A DNA stretch of 64,000 nucleotides from contig CAKRDD010000012.1 in assembly GCA_934309345.1 (NCBI GenBank), positions 1 through 64,000 on the forward strand, written 5' to 3'. This document shows positions 42,901 through 50,739 of the stretch, in pieces (the first letter of the stretch is position 1; each line of letters begins with the position of its first letter). The notes beneath the pieces are model-generated. The model searched no databases. It saw only the letters and a program-made list of their open reading frames with translations, and had not been told where the DNA came from. A program made the translations under genes and the position numbers. This stretch comes from an uncultured Mediterraneibacter sp. Lineage in GTDB: Bacteria > Bacillota > Clostridia > Lachnospirales > Lachnospiraceae.

Positions 42901-44354
42901 ATATAACTTTCATTTCCTTCCTCTACTTCTATCTTTTCCAGTGCTCCCAGTCCATACAGCGTTCCTTTCAGACTACTTACTCCTTTTCCTACCTGCAGTT
43001 CTTTGATTGCTGTATTATAAAACACAGAACTGTCTATACTTTCTATATTTCCTTTTACTGTTAACTTCATCAGTTTTTCACAGTATCGGAAGGTGTATTC
43101 TCCTACCTTTTCCAGACCTTTCCCAAGTACTACTTCTTCCAGGCTTCCGCAGGAATAAAATGCCTCTGTTCCTATCTCTTTTACGCTGTCTGGAATCTCT
43201 GCTTTTTTTATTCCACTGCAGTATTCAAACGCTTCTCTTCCTATCTCTTCCAAGCCTTCCGGCAGTTCGATTTCTTCCAGTCCTTCACAATAGATGAATG
43301 CATAACCTCTTATGCTCTGTACGCTTTTCGGTAATTCTACTTTTGTTATCGTTTTATTTCCGTTAAACGCATACTCCCCTATTATTTTTACTCCATCTGG
43401 TACTTTATATTCCGTCTGATCTGACTTACTCTGGGGATACCGGATCAGGGTTGTCTTTTCTTTGTTATATAATACTCCATCTTCGCTTATATAACTTTCA
43501 TTTCCTTCCTCTACTTCTATCTTTTCCAGTGCTCCCTGTCCATACAGCGTTTCTTTCAGACTGCTTACTCCTTTTCCTACCTGCAGTTCTTTGATTGCTG
43601 TATCATAAAACACAGAACTGTCTATACTTTCTATGTTTCCTTCTATTGTTAACTTTGTCAGTTTTTCACAGTATCGGAATGCAGAACCTCCCAGACTTTT
43701 CAGTCCTTTTCCAACCACTACTTCTTCCAGGCTTCTGCAGGAATAAAAGGCCTCTGTTCCTATCTCTTTTACACTGTCTGGAATCTCTGCTTTTTTTATT
43801 CCACTGCAGTATTCAAATGCTTCTCTTCCTATCTCTTCCAAGCCTTCTGACAGTTTGATTTCTTCCAGTCCACCACAATAAATAAAAGCATAATTTCCTA
43901 TCCTTGTAATCCCACTCTCTATAACCACACTATGTATCTCTTCTCTCCATCCATACCATGGCACTTCTGAACTGTTGTTATAATCACTCAGCGCACCACT
44001 TCCACTTATTCTCAGCTCTTTTGTCTCCTGATCATATGTCCACTGTGCATTTTCTCCACATTTCCCGGAAAATTCATTGCTTTTATCCACATTTTCATCT
44101 GCTGATTGTGGATTTTCTGTTGATTGTTCTTCTACAGGCTCACTTTCTTCTGGTTCTGTTTCTTTCTCTTCGTTTTCGGTATCGTTTGTAATTTCTGCTG
44201 AAATATCTTCCGATATATCTTCAGCTTTGGATTCCACAGTGCTTTCTTGTTTCATTCCTGCATTCTCGTTACCGCTCTCTACTGCATACACGAATTCTCC
44301 GTTTCCAACTACAATACTGACGGTTAGCAATAATGCCAATATTCTCTTTTTCAT
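36930..44354 (-). CDS. Giant BspA-type leucine-rich-repeat surface protein with C-terminal dockerin
   Basis: 2474 residues. Signal peptide ~1-25, Glu/Ser-rich segment to ~85, then about 1300 residues of LRR_5/BspA repeats ('YAFIYCGGLEEIKLSEGLEEIGREAFEYCSGIKKAEIPDSVKEIG' pattern). These include four tandem ~196-residue units and two ~150-residue units. Then several beta-sandwich domains, a helical/hydrophobic segment (~1990-2060), a carboxypeptidase-regulatory-like domain ('ATIYYQGEDGQEVEW', 'YAWDVPEGMWRVKFEKDGY'), Ig-like domains, and at ~2410-2474 a dockerin: two F-hand calcium repeats 'DVNEDENVDIQDLRLILRYVCGK' and 'DVNEDQSVDVQDLRKMLRFVCGK'. BspA LRRs bind host or partner proteins. The dockerin should dock it to a cohesin encoded upstream. 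SD AAAGGAG. Last gene of the cluster. Confidence 0.88.
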   Translation of the reverse strand: MKKRILALLLTVSIVVGNGEFVYAVESGNENAGMKQESTVESKAEDISEDISAEITNDTENEEKETEPEESEPVEEQSTENPQSADENVDKSNEFSGKCGENAQWTYDQETKELRISGSGALSDYNNSSEVPWYGWREEIHSVVIESGITRIGNYAFIYCGGLEEIKLSEGLEEIGREAFEYCSGIKKAEIPDSVKEIGTEAFYSCRSLEEVVVGKGLKSLGGSAFRYCEKLTKLTIEGNIESIDSSVFYDTAIKELQVGKGVSSLKETLYGQGALEKIEVEEGNESYISEDGVLYNKEKTTLIRYPQSKSDQTEYKVPDGVKIIGEYAFNGNKTITKVELPKSVQSIRGYAFIYCEGLEEIELPEGLEEIGREAFEYCSGIKKAEIPDSVKEIGTEAFYSCGSLEEVVLGKGLEKVGEYTFRYCEKLMKLTVKGNIESIDSSVFYNTAIKELQVGKGVSSLKGTLYGLGALEKIEVEEGNESYISEEGVLYNKEKTTLIRYPQSKSDQTEYKVPDGVKIIGEYAFNGNKTITKVELPKSVQSIRGYAFIYCEGLEEIELPEGLEEIGREAFEYCSGIKKAEIPDSVKEIGTEAFYSCGSLEEVVLGKGVKSLGDYAFRYCEKLTKLTVKGNIESIDSSVFYDTAIKELQVGKGVSSLKETLYGQGALEKIEVEEGNESYISEDGVLYNKEKTTLIRYPQSKSDQTEYKVPEGIKTIGKNAFNGNKTITKIELPKSVQSIGDYAFIYCGSMEEIKLSEGLEEIGREAFEYCSEIKKAEIPDSVKEIGTEAFRSCGSLEEVVLGKGLEKVGGYTFRYCEKLTKLTIEGNIESIDSSVFYDTAIKELQVGKGVSSLKETLYGQGALEKIEVEEGNESYISEDGVLYNKEKTTVIRYPQSKADVTEYEIPTGVKQIRKNAFYFNGKIEKVIVPDSMQSIGEYAFYACDNLKEVILGKGLESIERCVFYNCRKLEKLTVNGTVKELGDYVFDYTTIKELQIGKDVTNVKEEFYSRNTLEKIEVEAGSKSYASQDGVLYNKEKTKLIRYPQSKADITEYKILDGVKQIRKEAFYFNGKIGKVTLPDSMQSIGEYAFYACDNLKEVILGKGLESIERCVFYNCRKLEKLTVNGTVKELGDYVFDYTTIKELQIGKDVTNVKEEFYSRNTLEKIEVEDGSKSYASQDGVLYNKEKTELIRYPQSKADVTEYEVPDGVEKLRENAFCYNESIEKVTLPDSVQSIGEYAFGRCRNLQDIRIADGLNSIGRRAFGYCEKMKKIQLPDSLEKIMDYAFEGCSNLTIYCSANSKAAIYAESHYIPYITSTHCITYDLQKSCSVLNGYEKVIEQDVIQNYQVRLYNKTTKKELENYHINGGNIVLNTGTVNENDTLTLTLTSKKDETIEYKLDIVLDDKCSAKISILVQQKGCVLTTPQTSTDTTVLVYDSQGQLCDTMESSGKECTSKYLEKGTYNIIYIQGKRSMWKFQDIKEFKENSMLKEGRDYLLKTVTVTDGQITDTGTVSVPDIDIEQLRYLDSSKCSFDTNVNAISSGGLITVRGSYEFKDYRKNEVNVDNLEIEIPEGCKYISESLRIDGKSVANVSEGDRIVRVSIDKKNGVFTYNIKPIEYGTISTSAKINFTASGEYRKEQIGAADVEVPYVTLSAPSATSEKKITVSGLTVPNTTVGIYDGDHRIGTAVSSKSGKWNKNVTLYGTSEDSVHNIQAKIYIGTAKEQKSEVVSVAYSPKAISIEQFIMYYNNSSKVDLTDIAYKAKPVISFNPAYPFTFSVRLSNNEDVDYVYIVSTKNGTQKSMKASYDTNSGNWIATGYFDDNHSYVPGVLSVEFKGKKNNYVVQFNQESEETPEELPDKIKNGSYNITENTYDKQTDTGSYGGEVTLADEDKTKIEFNVSKEQINPNDYKVDTLKKNGYLQVETDDDSSTYYTKSYCNKDGEYVTETIQFEKKYYDDPKLGKTFGEVAKSKLVSHVKSSLIKESEGALPGIGLASKIWNTSKNVIAIGGRLYNLDDAKNRLLKMKLPADEFDKRYNALMALESSYWMYMVGRSIIKGAQIYTSIQFPLVGPIVNFALGFATSYFYSYLDDWYDEQLRMILDCDLRWAVDPSGYVYEAVESNRLQGVKATIYYQGEDGQEVEWDAEEYEQNNPLITNSDGEYAWDVPEGMWRVKFEKDGYQMVYSDWMPVPPIQTGINIAMISTANPKVTECELYEDYAKVSFDKYMKVDTVSADTFTVKKTDGTVVKGKVEAVDEDNTTGAALAKEVRITFDEKLRGGNYEIEINKNVKSYADINLAENYSNKMTIQQEVEDITADVPKNIVMNQDDIKIPVKIITAGTAENYEITGTSSVEDFMEITRIENPDKEGNAIVHVKTKLPGTATLTLGIKGQSVQKEIEINIQQFASEAEYIKGDVNEDENVDIQDLRLILRYVCGKQEFLAKQIIIADVNEDQSVDVQDLRKMLRFVCGKEAVL
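40790..44000. repeat. Tandem long repeats inside the LRR gene (four ~588-bp, two 450-bp units)
   Basis: The marker TCTTTGTTATATAATACTCC recurs near 41,695, 42,282, 42,870 and 43,459, a ~588-bp period. A related marker recurs near 40,790, 41,240 and 41,690 with a 450-bp period. Stretches of well over 100 bp are nearly identical between units. Confidence 0.85.
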
Positions 44355-44381
44355 CCACTGTACTCCTTTCCCTCACAATCA

Positions 44382-45755
44382 TCAGTCCAGTGTTTCAATC
44401 TTCCCGCATACAAATCTAAGAAGCTTTCTTAAATCTTGTATGTCAACCTGATCATCTCCCGTCACATCTGCTATCAGTTTCTGATTTTCCGTTAATTCTT
44501 CTTTTCCACACACACTTCTTAGTACTATCCGGAGATCTTTAATATCTACCTCATTGTCTCCTGTTACATCTCCCCGTACAAAACTTGGAGTGTTATCTTC
44601 AATCTTTCCAATTTCAACCGGATTTTTCGTCACATCCCATACACTTCCATCTGTTTTCAAAACAAAAGCATGCTGTTTTTTATTTGGTTCATAGGATGTT
44701 GTCTCTATTACCAATATGTGATCCATTATAATCTCATTATCTTCTATCGCTGCATATCCTTCATTTTCTGCAATTACGGACAGTTCTGCCCAGGTACTTC
44801 CCGATGTATTAAAATAACTTCTTATCAATGGATTTTCCAAGGATGGAACTAACTGTTTATCTTTTTTATATACATGTCCTTCTTTATCCACCCAGTCTAT
44901 ATCTGCCTCCGATACTTCTGCCGGCATAATGTATTCTGCATTTTCCCCACAATATACAGCAGTATTATCTTCCGCCTCTACAGGAATTGCCCATACCGAG
45001 TCATCCTCTGCAATGCCTAATTTATAGTAATCATAATCATCCTTTACATTGTATTTTATCGCTGATACTTCTTTCAGTTTACAGTCCCCGATATTGATGT
45101 TATTTTTTGAATTTATGCATGACATTGCTTCGTTCCATCCATGGATGTAAAATCCTTCTCCAGAAATTGAGTATCCGGCTTCACTTGCATAATCTACTTT
45201 ACCTGCTTCTAATGTACAGCCGTGAAAATCCCATATACTTCCATCCGCTTTCTGGTATCCCCATACAAATGTGCGTGTTACATTGTCTGATATCAATGTC
45301 TGGTTTTCCTCATTTCCATTTACATCCATTTCACTGCTGTACAGTTTTCCGTCATTTTTCAAAACTGTTGTTGAAAAAGTCAATTCCTTTACATTTTCAT
45401 CAACCTGTACTGCTTCCGATTCACCAATGTTCCATACCGTTCCATCATTTTTCAGGAACCATACTTTTGCCTTATTAACCTTCGGCTCTTCTTCCCAGTT
45501 GCCATAAGAAGAATAAAGTGCCTTTTGAACCTGATCTGTTATCTTCTCTACTTCTGGAAATATCTGCCATAATTCTCCATTTTTTAACAGTATATAATCA
45601 TGTTCTTCATTTCCTTCATAACTTCTTAATATATCTGGTTCCTTTGGCAGCTGTTTATTTATTTCTTCTGCCCTAACCTCTGTTCCATGTAATGCCAGGA
45701 TTGCAAAACCGATTACAGAAATTGTTATCCATTGTTTTATTTTTCCTCTTCTCAT
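44382..45755 (-). CDS. Secreted dockerin protein with repeated LKNDGTVW-type motifs (possible beta-propeller)
   Basis: 457 residues. Signal peptide ~1-29 ('GFAILALHGTEVRA'). Repeats through ~50-390: 'LLKNGELWQIFPEV', 'FLKNDGTVWNIGES', 'VLKNDGKLYSSEM', 'QKADGSIWDFHG', 'AEDDSVWAIPVE', 'LKTDGSVWDVTKNPVEIG'. These motifs recall RCC1-like or other propeller blades, but the domain is not one I can name. C-terminus ~395-457 is a dockerin ('GDVTGDNEVDIKDLRIVLRSVCGK', 'DVTGDDQVDIQDLRKLLRFVCGK'). Paralogues at 45789-47162 and 48547-50727. Part of the cohesin-dockerin cluster; gaps of ~30 bp to its neighbours. SD AGGGAGAG. Confidence 0.82.
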   Translation of the reverse strand: MRRGKIKQWITISVIGFAILALHGTEVRAEEINKQLPKEPDILRSYEGNEEHDYILLKNGELWQIFPEVEKITDQVQKALYSSYGNWEEEPKVNKAKVWFLKNDGTVWNIGESEAVQVDENVKELTFSTTVLKNDGKLYSSEMDVNGNEENQTLISDNVTRTFVWGYQKADGSIWDFHGCTLEAGKVDYASEAGYSISGEGFYIHGWNEAMSCINSKNNINIGDCKLKEVSAIKYNVKDDYDYYKLGIAEDDSVWAIPVEAEDNTAVYCGENAEYIMPAEVSEADIDWVDKEGHVYKKDKQLVPSLENPLIRSYFNTSGSTWAELSVIAENEGYAAIEDNEIIMDHILVIETTSYEPNKKQHAFVLKTDGSVWDVTKNPVEIGKIEDNTPSFVRGDVTGDNEVDIKDLRIVLRSVCGKEELTENQKLIADVTGDDQVDIQDLRKLLRFVCGKIETLD

Positions 45756-45788
45756 ATGTCTCTCCCTATCTTCTGTTATATATCCGGC

Positions 45789-47162
45789 CTAATTCCAGTT
45801 ATCAATCTTCCCACATACATACCGTAAAATCATACGTAGATCCTGTATATCTATCTTGCCATCTTCTGTCACATCCGCAGCCAGTTCTTTTGTTCCATTC
45901 AGTGTCTCCTTATCACATACTACTCTGAGAACTGTACGCAAATCCTGTATATCTACCTTGCCGTCTCCTGTCACATCTCCTTTGACTGTCTCTTCTTCCG
46001 TTCCACCAATCGTTCCTAATTCTGTCAGCGTATCCGTCATCACATATACTTTTCCATCCATCTGGATTGCTAATACAGATTTTTTATTTTGTACTATATT
46101 TCCAGTCATAGCCACAACATTGTCCAATATCTCTGTTCCATCCTTCAGCATTACATAACCCTGATTTTCTGCAATAGCCTGTAAATATATCGAAGTATCA
46201 TAAGAACTTCTTCCGTAACTCAAATATGTTAAAGTCAATGGATTTTCTCTTGATGTAACTCGTCTGTCTGCTTTTTTATAAAAATAACCGTTTTGGTCTA
46301 TCCAGTCTACATCTGATGTCATCCAGTTGCTTGGATCTATATCTTTCGGATTTTCGCCACAGAATGTAGCTTCCGCATATGAATTGTCATTATCCCATTG
46401 CTCCTCAAACGCATACACTTTTTGATCTTCCGTAACTCCCAGTCTATATGTATAATATTCTTTTGCTGATGATGTTTCCTTTAATTTATAATCCCCAACA
46501 TTTACAAATGACGATCTGTCTGAGATACACGAACCTGCACCTACTTGTAACCGTGTATAAAATCCCTCATTCTTAATATAAAATCCTGCGTCACTGACAT
46601 ATTCCACCTGCTCTGCCGGAATTATACAGCCATCATAGTAATCACCGATGCTTCCATCCGTTTTCACGAATCCCCAGGAATATATCTGGCTTGCATCATC
46701 CGTAATCACAGAGCATTTTATACCTTCTTCTTTTTCTCTTTCGCATACGGTTCCATCTTCTTTCAGGTAAATCCTGCTGTTACTGTGAATGATTTCCTTT
46801 ACATTTTTATCGATTTCTGTTTCTCCCTGAACTGTTTCTTCCAACAATGTTCCATCTGTTTTTAAAATCCAGACTCTTTGCTCCGAATTGGAGAACCATT
46901 CTGTCTCTGCAGCTTTTACTCCATCCATCATCTTTTCCACTTTAGGATATACCTGCCATAATTCTCCATTCTTCAACAGCACAACATCTGTCTGATCTTC
47001 TGTATTATATTCTGACAATACCGTAATCTTTTCGTTTAAAAACCGATTCGATATTTTTTCATTACCATTATCTTCCGCATAAATTTTTGTATTTCCGGAA
47101 AATATACTTCCAAACCCTATTGCAGCCACTCCAATAAAAATCATACATTTCCTTTTTCTCAT
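45789..47162 (-). CDS. Secreted dockerin protein with repeated LKNGELW-type motifs, paralogue
   Basis: 457 residues from the ATG at 47162 (an in-frame GTG lies four codons earlier; GAGGAAAGTGGGG serves either). Signal peptide includes 'CMIFIGVAAIGFGSIFSGNTKIYA'. Motif repeats as in the previous gene: 'LLKNGELWQVYPKVEKMMDGV', 'WILKTDGTLLEE', 'YLKEDGTVCERE', 'VKTDGSIGDYYDG', 'AIQMDGKVYVMTDTLTELG'. C-terminal dockerin 'GDVTGDGKVDIQDLRTVLRVVCDK' and 'DVTEDGKIDIQDLRMILRYVCGK'. The same order and spacing of motifs suggests gene duplication within the cluster. Function unknown; expected to be displayed through a cohesin. Confidence 0.82.
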   Translation of the reverse strand: MRKRKCMIFIGVAAIGFGSIFSGNTKIYAEDNGNEKISNRFLNEKITVLSEYNTEDQTDVVLLKNGELWQVYPKVEKMMDGVKAAETEWFSNSEQRVWILKTDGTLLEETVQGETEIDKNVKEIIHSNSRIYLKEDGTVCEREKEEGIKCSVITDDASQIYSWGFVKTDGSIGDYYDGCIIPAEQVEYVSDAGFYIKNEGFYTRLQVGAGSCISDRSSFVNVGDYKLKETSSAKEYYTYRLGVTEDQKVYAFEEQWDNDNSYAEATFCGENPKDIDPSNWMTSDVDWIDQNGYFYKKADRRVTSRENPLTLTYLSYGRSSYDTSIYLQAIAENQGYVMLKDGTEILDNVVAMTGNIVQNKKSVLAIQMDGKVYVMTDTLTELGTIGGTEEETVKGDVTGDGKVDIQDLRTVLRVVCDKETLNGTKELAADVTEDGKIDIQDLRMILRYVCGKIDNWN

Positions 47163-47183
47163 AATTTTCCCCACTTTCCTCTG

Positions 47184-48494
47184 TTAATTCCATGTATCAA
47201 TCTTCCCACACACATATCGTAAAATCATGCGCAGATCTTGTATATCTACCTCGCCATCTCCTGTCACATCCGCAGCCAGTAATTTTGTTTCGTTCAATGT
47301 CTCTTTATCGCATACTACCCTGAGAACGGTACGCAGATCTTGTATATCTACCTTGCCATCTCCCGTTACATCTCCCTTTACAACTTCATCTTTCTCATCA
47401 TCTGTATATTCATAATCAGTATCATTTGCTTTAGGCAATTCATATAGGAAGTCCCCGCCTTCGTCCGTCGGCAGATTCACCGTATGATCCTCAAAGTTAC
47501 TGTTTCCCACAAGAAAATAAGAATGTTGGAAATCTTCATACTCCTGATCATCCCATGTTGCATCCAGCCAGTAATATTTTCCATCGTTCATCCGAACCAT
47601 ATTCCAAGCATGTCCTCCACCATTTGCTATACCTGTTACATACATATTTTCGACATCATAACAATTCATCATTAACTGCATGACTTTTGCATATCCTTCA
47701 CATACCGCTGTTTTTGCAGATGTCATAGCGCCTGCAATGGAATGCGATATTTCCGCTTCTTCTCCGCTGTATGCATTCTCGTCATACTCTACATCTTTAA
47801 TCAATGCATCATGAATCTTTAATACTTTTTTATATTTAGAATCTGTAGAAGTGATACCCGACTGATATACATTTTTCTGTGTATCTATAATTTCATTTAA
47901 TGCATCTTTTCTGTCTGCTGCCTGTTCATAATCTCCATAGCTTAATAACATCAGATAATCGCTCGAATACACTACCATATTATCGCTCCAGAAGAATTGT
48001 GGATTATCATTTCTGAATGTGAAATATGTTTCTACCATTTCTTTTGTAGTCATCTGATATTGCTGAACGTTAATCTTTCCCACTATATATATCGGGAACG
48101 TATTGTTCAGCAGATATTCTTCAGCATTTTCATTTCCTGTTGTAAATGTTTCGCTCGCCTTTTTTAATTCACGGTAGAGATATTGCCGTCCCTCCAGATT
48201 AGATCTTTTCACCATATCCCGATACCCATAATCACCACCACAGCTTAAGAAAGCTTTTTCATCTTTTCCGGCATAATATTCCGCTGTCATACTCTTCTGA
48301 TTAGCATTTGCAATCTGTTCTGCTTCTTCATCCGATATTTCAACTGCATATAATCCCTCTGTACCGGATGACTTTTCCCTTACAACCTGTACCTGCCCTT
48401 GTATGCTGTCATTTATCTGGTCAGCATGAACTTTACTGTGCATTCCACACACCAGACTAACAACAAAAAGTAATCCTATAATTTTCTTCTTCAT
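47184..48494 (-). CDS. Secreted transglutaminase-like protein with dockerin
   Basis: 436 residues from the ATG at 48494 (CAAAGGAGAAAGAGA precedes it; the longer frame crosses a terminator). Signal peptide ~1-25. Middle ~190-345 is a transglutaminase/protease-like fold with catalytic triad Cys in 'TAVCEGYAKVMQLMM', His in 'GGGHAWNMVRM' and Asp in 'YYWLDATWDD'. C-terminal dockerin 'GDVTGDGKVDIQDLRTVLRVVCDK' and 'DVTGDGEVDIQDLRMILRYVCGK'. It could cross-link or cleave surface or host proteins when held in the complex. The only gene in the cluster with a recognisable catalytic domain. Confidence 0.85.
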   Translation of the reverse strand: MKKKIIGLLFVVSLVCGMHSKVHADQINDSIQGQVQVVREKSSGTEGLYAVEISDEEAEQIANANQKSMTAEYYAGKDEKAFLSCGGDYGYRDMVKRSNLEGRQYLYRELKKASETFTTGNENAEEYLLNNTFPIYIVGKINVQQYQMTTKEMVETYFTFRNDNPQFFWSDNMVVYSSDYLMLLSYGDYEQAADRKDALNEIIDTQKNVYQSGITSTDSKYKKVLKIHDALIKDVEYDENAYSGEEAEISHSIAGAMTSAKTAVCEGYAKVMQLMMNCYDVENMYVTGIANGGGHAWNMVRMNDGKYYWLDATWDDQEYEDFQHSYFLVGNSNFEDHTVNLPTDEGGDFLYELPKANDTDYEYTDDEKDEVVKGDVTGDGKVDIQDLRTVLRVVCDKETLNETKLLAADVTGDGEVDIQDLRMILRYVCGKIDTWN

Positions 48495-48504
48495 TCTCTT
48501 TCTC

Positions 48505-48539
48505 CTTTGAAAAATGCGGAGAGTCACTCTCCCCGCATT
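48505..48539 (-). terminator. Intrinsic terminator inside the dockerin cluster
   Basis: Minus strand AATGCGGGGAGAGT-GA-CTCTCCGCATT then TTTTC. It lies between the 726-residue dockerin gene and the transglutaminase-like gene, ahead of the latter's SD. Confidence 0.75.
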
Positions 48540-48546
48540 CAGCACT

Positions 48547-50727
48547 TTATAAAGCTTCTTCTTTCCCACATACATATCGGAGTACTTTTCGTAAATCCTG
48601 GATATCCAGCTTTCCATCTTCATTTACATCTGCACATGTCAACTGATCGGCATTTAATTCTTCTTTCTCACACACCGCTCTGAGAATCGTACGGAGATCC
48701 TGAATATTCACTTCCCCGTCTCCATCTACGTCACCTTTCAAAAGCTTTTGCACATTTAAATCCATTACCTGCTCCGGGACACCCTGGATATTCCACAATG
48801 TTCCATCTGTACGGATAGCGTATACCTTCTCATCATCCAGATCTCCTAACATAATGAGCTTCTTTACATGGTTCAGAATCAGCATATCATTTTTCTTCAC
48901 ATTATAGTCATTGGCAGATCCATAATCTTCTAATCTCCATATATTGGTATACCATCCTGCTCCGCCAATTTGAATCGGATTCTCAACTGTTCCACAGGTA
49001 TGATCACTTAATCTTCTCCATAAACCATCGGTTCCCTGATATAAACCATCATTATAATTCTTTATATCCTGCACATGATCTGCAATTAATTCAGGTGTTC
49101 CGCCATTTACCCGGTATAATTCATTTTTATCTGTTATGTAATAACCGTCATATTCATGCGTTTCTGTATCTACCATCATCCTCTCCGTTTTTATGATATT
49201 TACCTGCCCCAGATCATACCGGTTATCATATTCCTTAAAATATGTATGTCCGTCCGTTCCGACATAATAAGCGGAAGAAGCTCCATCTGTCACCGGCATA
49301 GAAGCTACACCTGTAAATTCATCTTCTCCATCAAAAGAAATATATTTTCCGGCTTTTGACAAATATCCTCTGTTTCCTAATTCTTTAATTCCATCTGCTA
49401 CTTTTTCCGGGTCTGTTATCTTTTCACCGTTTTCCAGTCTTCTCCACAGCGTTCCATTCTCTTTCAGATAATATACCCAGTAGTTATCTGTCCAATATCC
49501 GCCTTCATCCGTTTCAATATACTGACTGTCCGTGTATTCTGCCCAAGCTGTTACATTGGTAAGTACCGGCATCTCTGTATTACATATATTGGTCAGGTTT
49601 CCCTTCTTATCCAATACATACAGACCAGAAAATTTCTCTACATTTTCTGCCAGCTGTTTATCATCTGCCCACAAGCTGTCATCGTCCTGCAGACGGTATG
49701 TATATGGAATCTCTTCATCTCCAAGATATACATATCCGCTAACATATCTCTTTACATTTTTTGCCACTCTTTTCTTTTCTGGATAAACCGTCCATAATTC
49801 TCCATTACTGGTCAGTATCGTAGAACCTGCATAATCATTTACTGTAGAATCACTGTCTTCCCCTGTATATTGTTCTGCTGGGACACCCTTTACTTCAACC
49901 TGAATTTCCTTTGAATTATTTCCTGCAGTAACTTTTACTGTTGATGTTCCAACCTTTGTTCCCAGCATAAATCTTCCTTTTATTGATACGATGTCTTCTC
50001 CAGCTGTTTTTTCAAAATTCACTTCATTCTCATCAAAAATATCACCATTTGTAATCCACTTCACACGGTCTGCATATGCGATCTGCATTTCGTCATTGAT
50101 CTTGGCTAATTTCCATTTATCATCTGTAGATACATTCGTTTCTCTCAGATCAATATATTTCAGATTATCCAGTTCTGATAATACATGGACATCACTTAAT
50201 TCCGAATTCTCATTGAAATAAGCATTCTCAAGATTCGTTGCATACTCTAATCCATCCAGATTTTTAATTCCCATGCGCGACCCATATAAATCATGTAATG
50301 ATTTTATCTCTTCTTTGCTTACTTCTCCATCTGAATTGGTATCTACAGATGGATATCCATGAAGAATTGCATCTTTTAACTGCTCATCTTTGAATTCAAT
50401 AATGTCATCTGCACTTTCTGTTTCTACTCCGTTATTATCCTGACTTTGCTGTTCTTCACTCTGTGCAGCTACTTCACTGTTTTCCGCATTTTGTTCTGTA
50501 CTTTCTTTTATGTCTTTATCCTGTACAGATGCTTTACTCTCGCTATTTTCCACTCCTACATTCTCTGTCTCAGTCCTCTGTTCTTCTGGCTTTGTCTGTT
50601 CAGAAGTCTCTGTCTGATTTACAGTTTCTTTCTGGCCTTCCTCTTTCACAGTTCCTTCTGCCCATACTGTCTGTCCGAAAGTCATACATCCAGCCAGAAC
50701 TAAGGCCACTATTCTTTTCCCTTTCAT
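48547..50727 (-). CDS. Secreted dockerin protein: short LRR, Ig-like and propeller-like motifs
   Basis: 726 residues. Signal peptide ~1-23, Glu/Gln/Ser-rich linker to ~105. ~108-210: LRR-like segment starting with an EF-hand-like 'DTNSDGEVSKEEI', then 'LDGLEYATNLENAYFNENSELSDVHVLSELDNLKYIDL'. ~225-290: Big_2-like Ig domain. ~300-650: motif repeats of the kind in the two paralogues ('LTSNGELWTVYPEKKRVAKNV', 'LKENGTLWRRLENGEKI', 'IRTDGTLWNIQGVPEQVMDL'). ~655-726: dockerin 'GDVDGDGEVNIQDLRTILRAVCEK' and 'DVNEDGKLDIQDLRKVLRYVCGK'. SD GAGGAGGAGACCAG. Follows the small cohesin gene by 12 bp. Confidence 0.82.
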   Translation of the reverse strand: MKGKRIVALVLAGCMTFGQTVWAEGTVKEEGQKETVNQTETSEQTKPEEQRTETENVGVENSESKASVQDKDIKESTEQNAENSEVAAQSEEQQSQDNNGVETESADDIIEFKDEQLKDAILHGYPSVDTNSDGEVSKEEIKSLHDLYGSRMGIKNLDGLEYATNLENAYFNENSELSDVHVLSELDNLKYIDLRETNVSTDDKWKLAKINDEMQIAYADRVKWITNGDIFDENEVNFEKTAGEDIVSIKGRFMLGTKVGTSTVKVTAGNNSKEIQVEVKGVPAEQYTGEDSDSTVNDYAGSTILTSNGELWTVYPEKKRVAKNVKRYVSGYVYLGDEEIPYTYRLQDDDSLWADDKQLAENVEKFSGLYVLDKKGNLTNICNTEMPVLTNVTAWAEYTDSQYIETDEGGYWTDNYWVYYLKENGTLWRRLENGEKITDPEKVADGIKELGNRGYLSKAGKYISFDGEDEFTGVASMPVTDGASSAYYVGTDGHTYFKEYDNRYDLGQVNIIKTERMMVDTETHEYDGYYITDKNELYRVNGGTPELIADHVQDIKNYNDGLYQGTDGLWRRLSDHTCGTVENPIQIGGAGWYTNIWRLEDYGSANDYNVKKNDMLILNHVKKLIMLGDLDDEKVYAIRTDGTLWNIQGVPEQVMDLNVQKLLKGDVDGDGEVNIQDLRTILRAVCEKEELNADQLTCADVNEDGKLDIQDLRKVLRYVCGKEEAL

Positions 50728-50739
50728 CTGGTCTCCTCC

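Noticed and set aside
41831..43858. Plus-strand open frames (80-96 codons, Leu/Phe-rich, repeated) across the LRR gene
   Set aside because: They repeat with the LRR units and are the antisense reading of those repeats, with no SD or start context of their own.
48495..48623. 43-codon extension of the transglutaminase-like protein
   Set aside because: It runs through the intrinsic terminator and overlaps the end of the preceding dockerin gene; the ATG at 48494 has the SD and the signal peptide.
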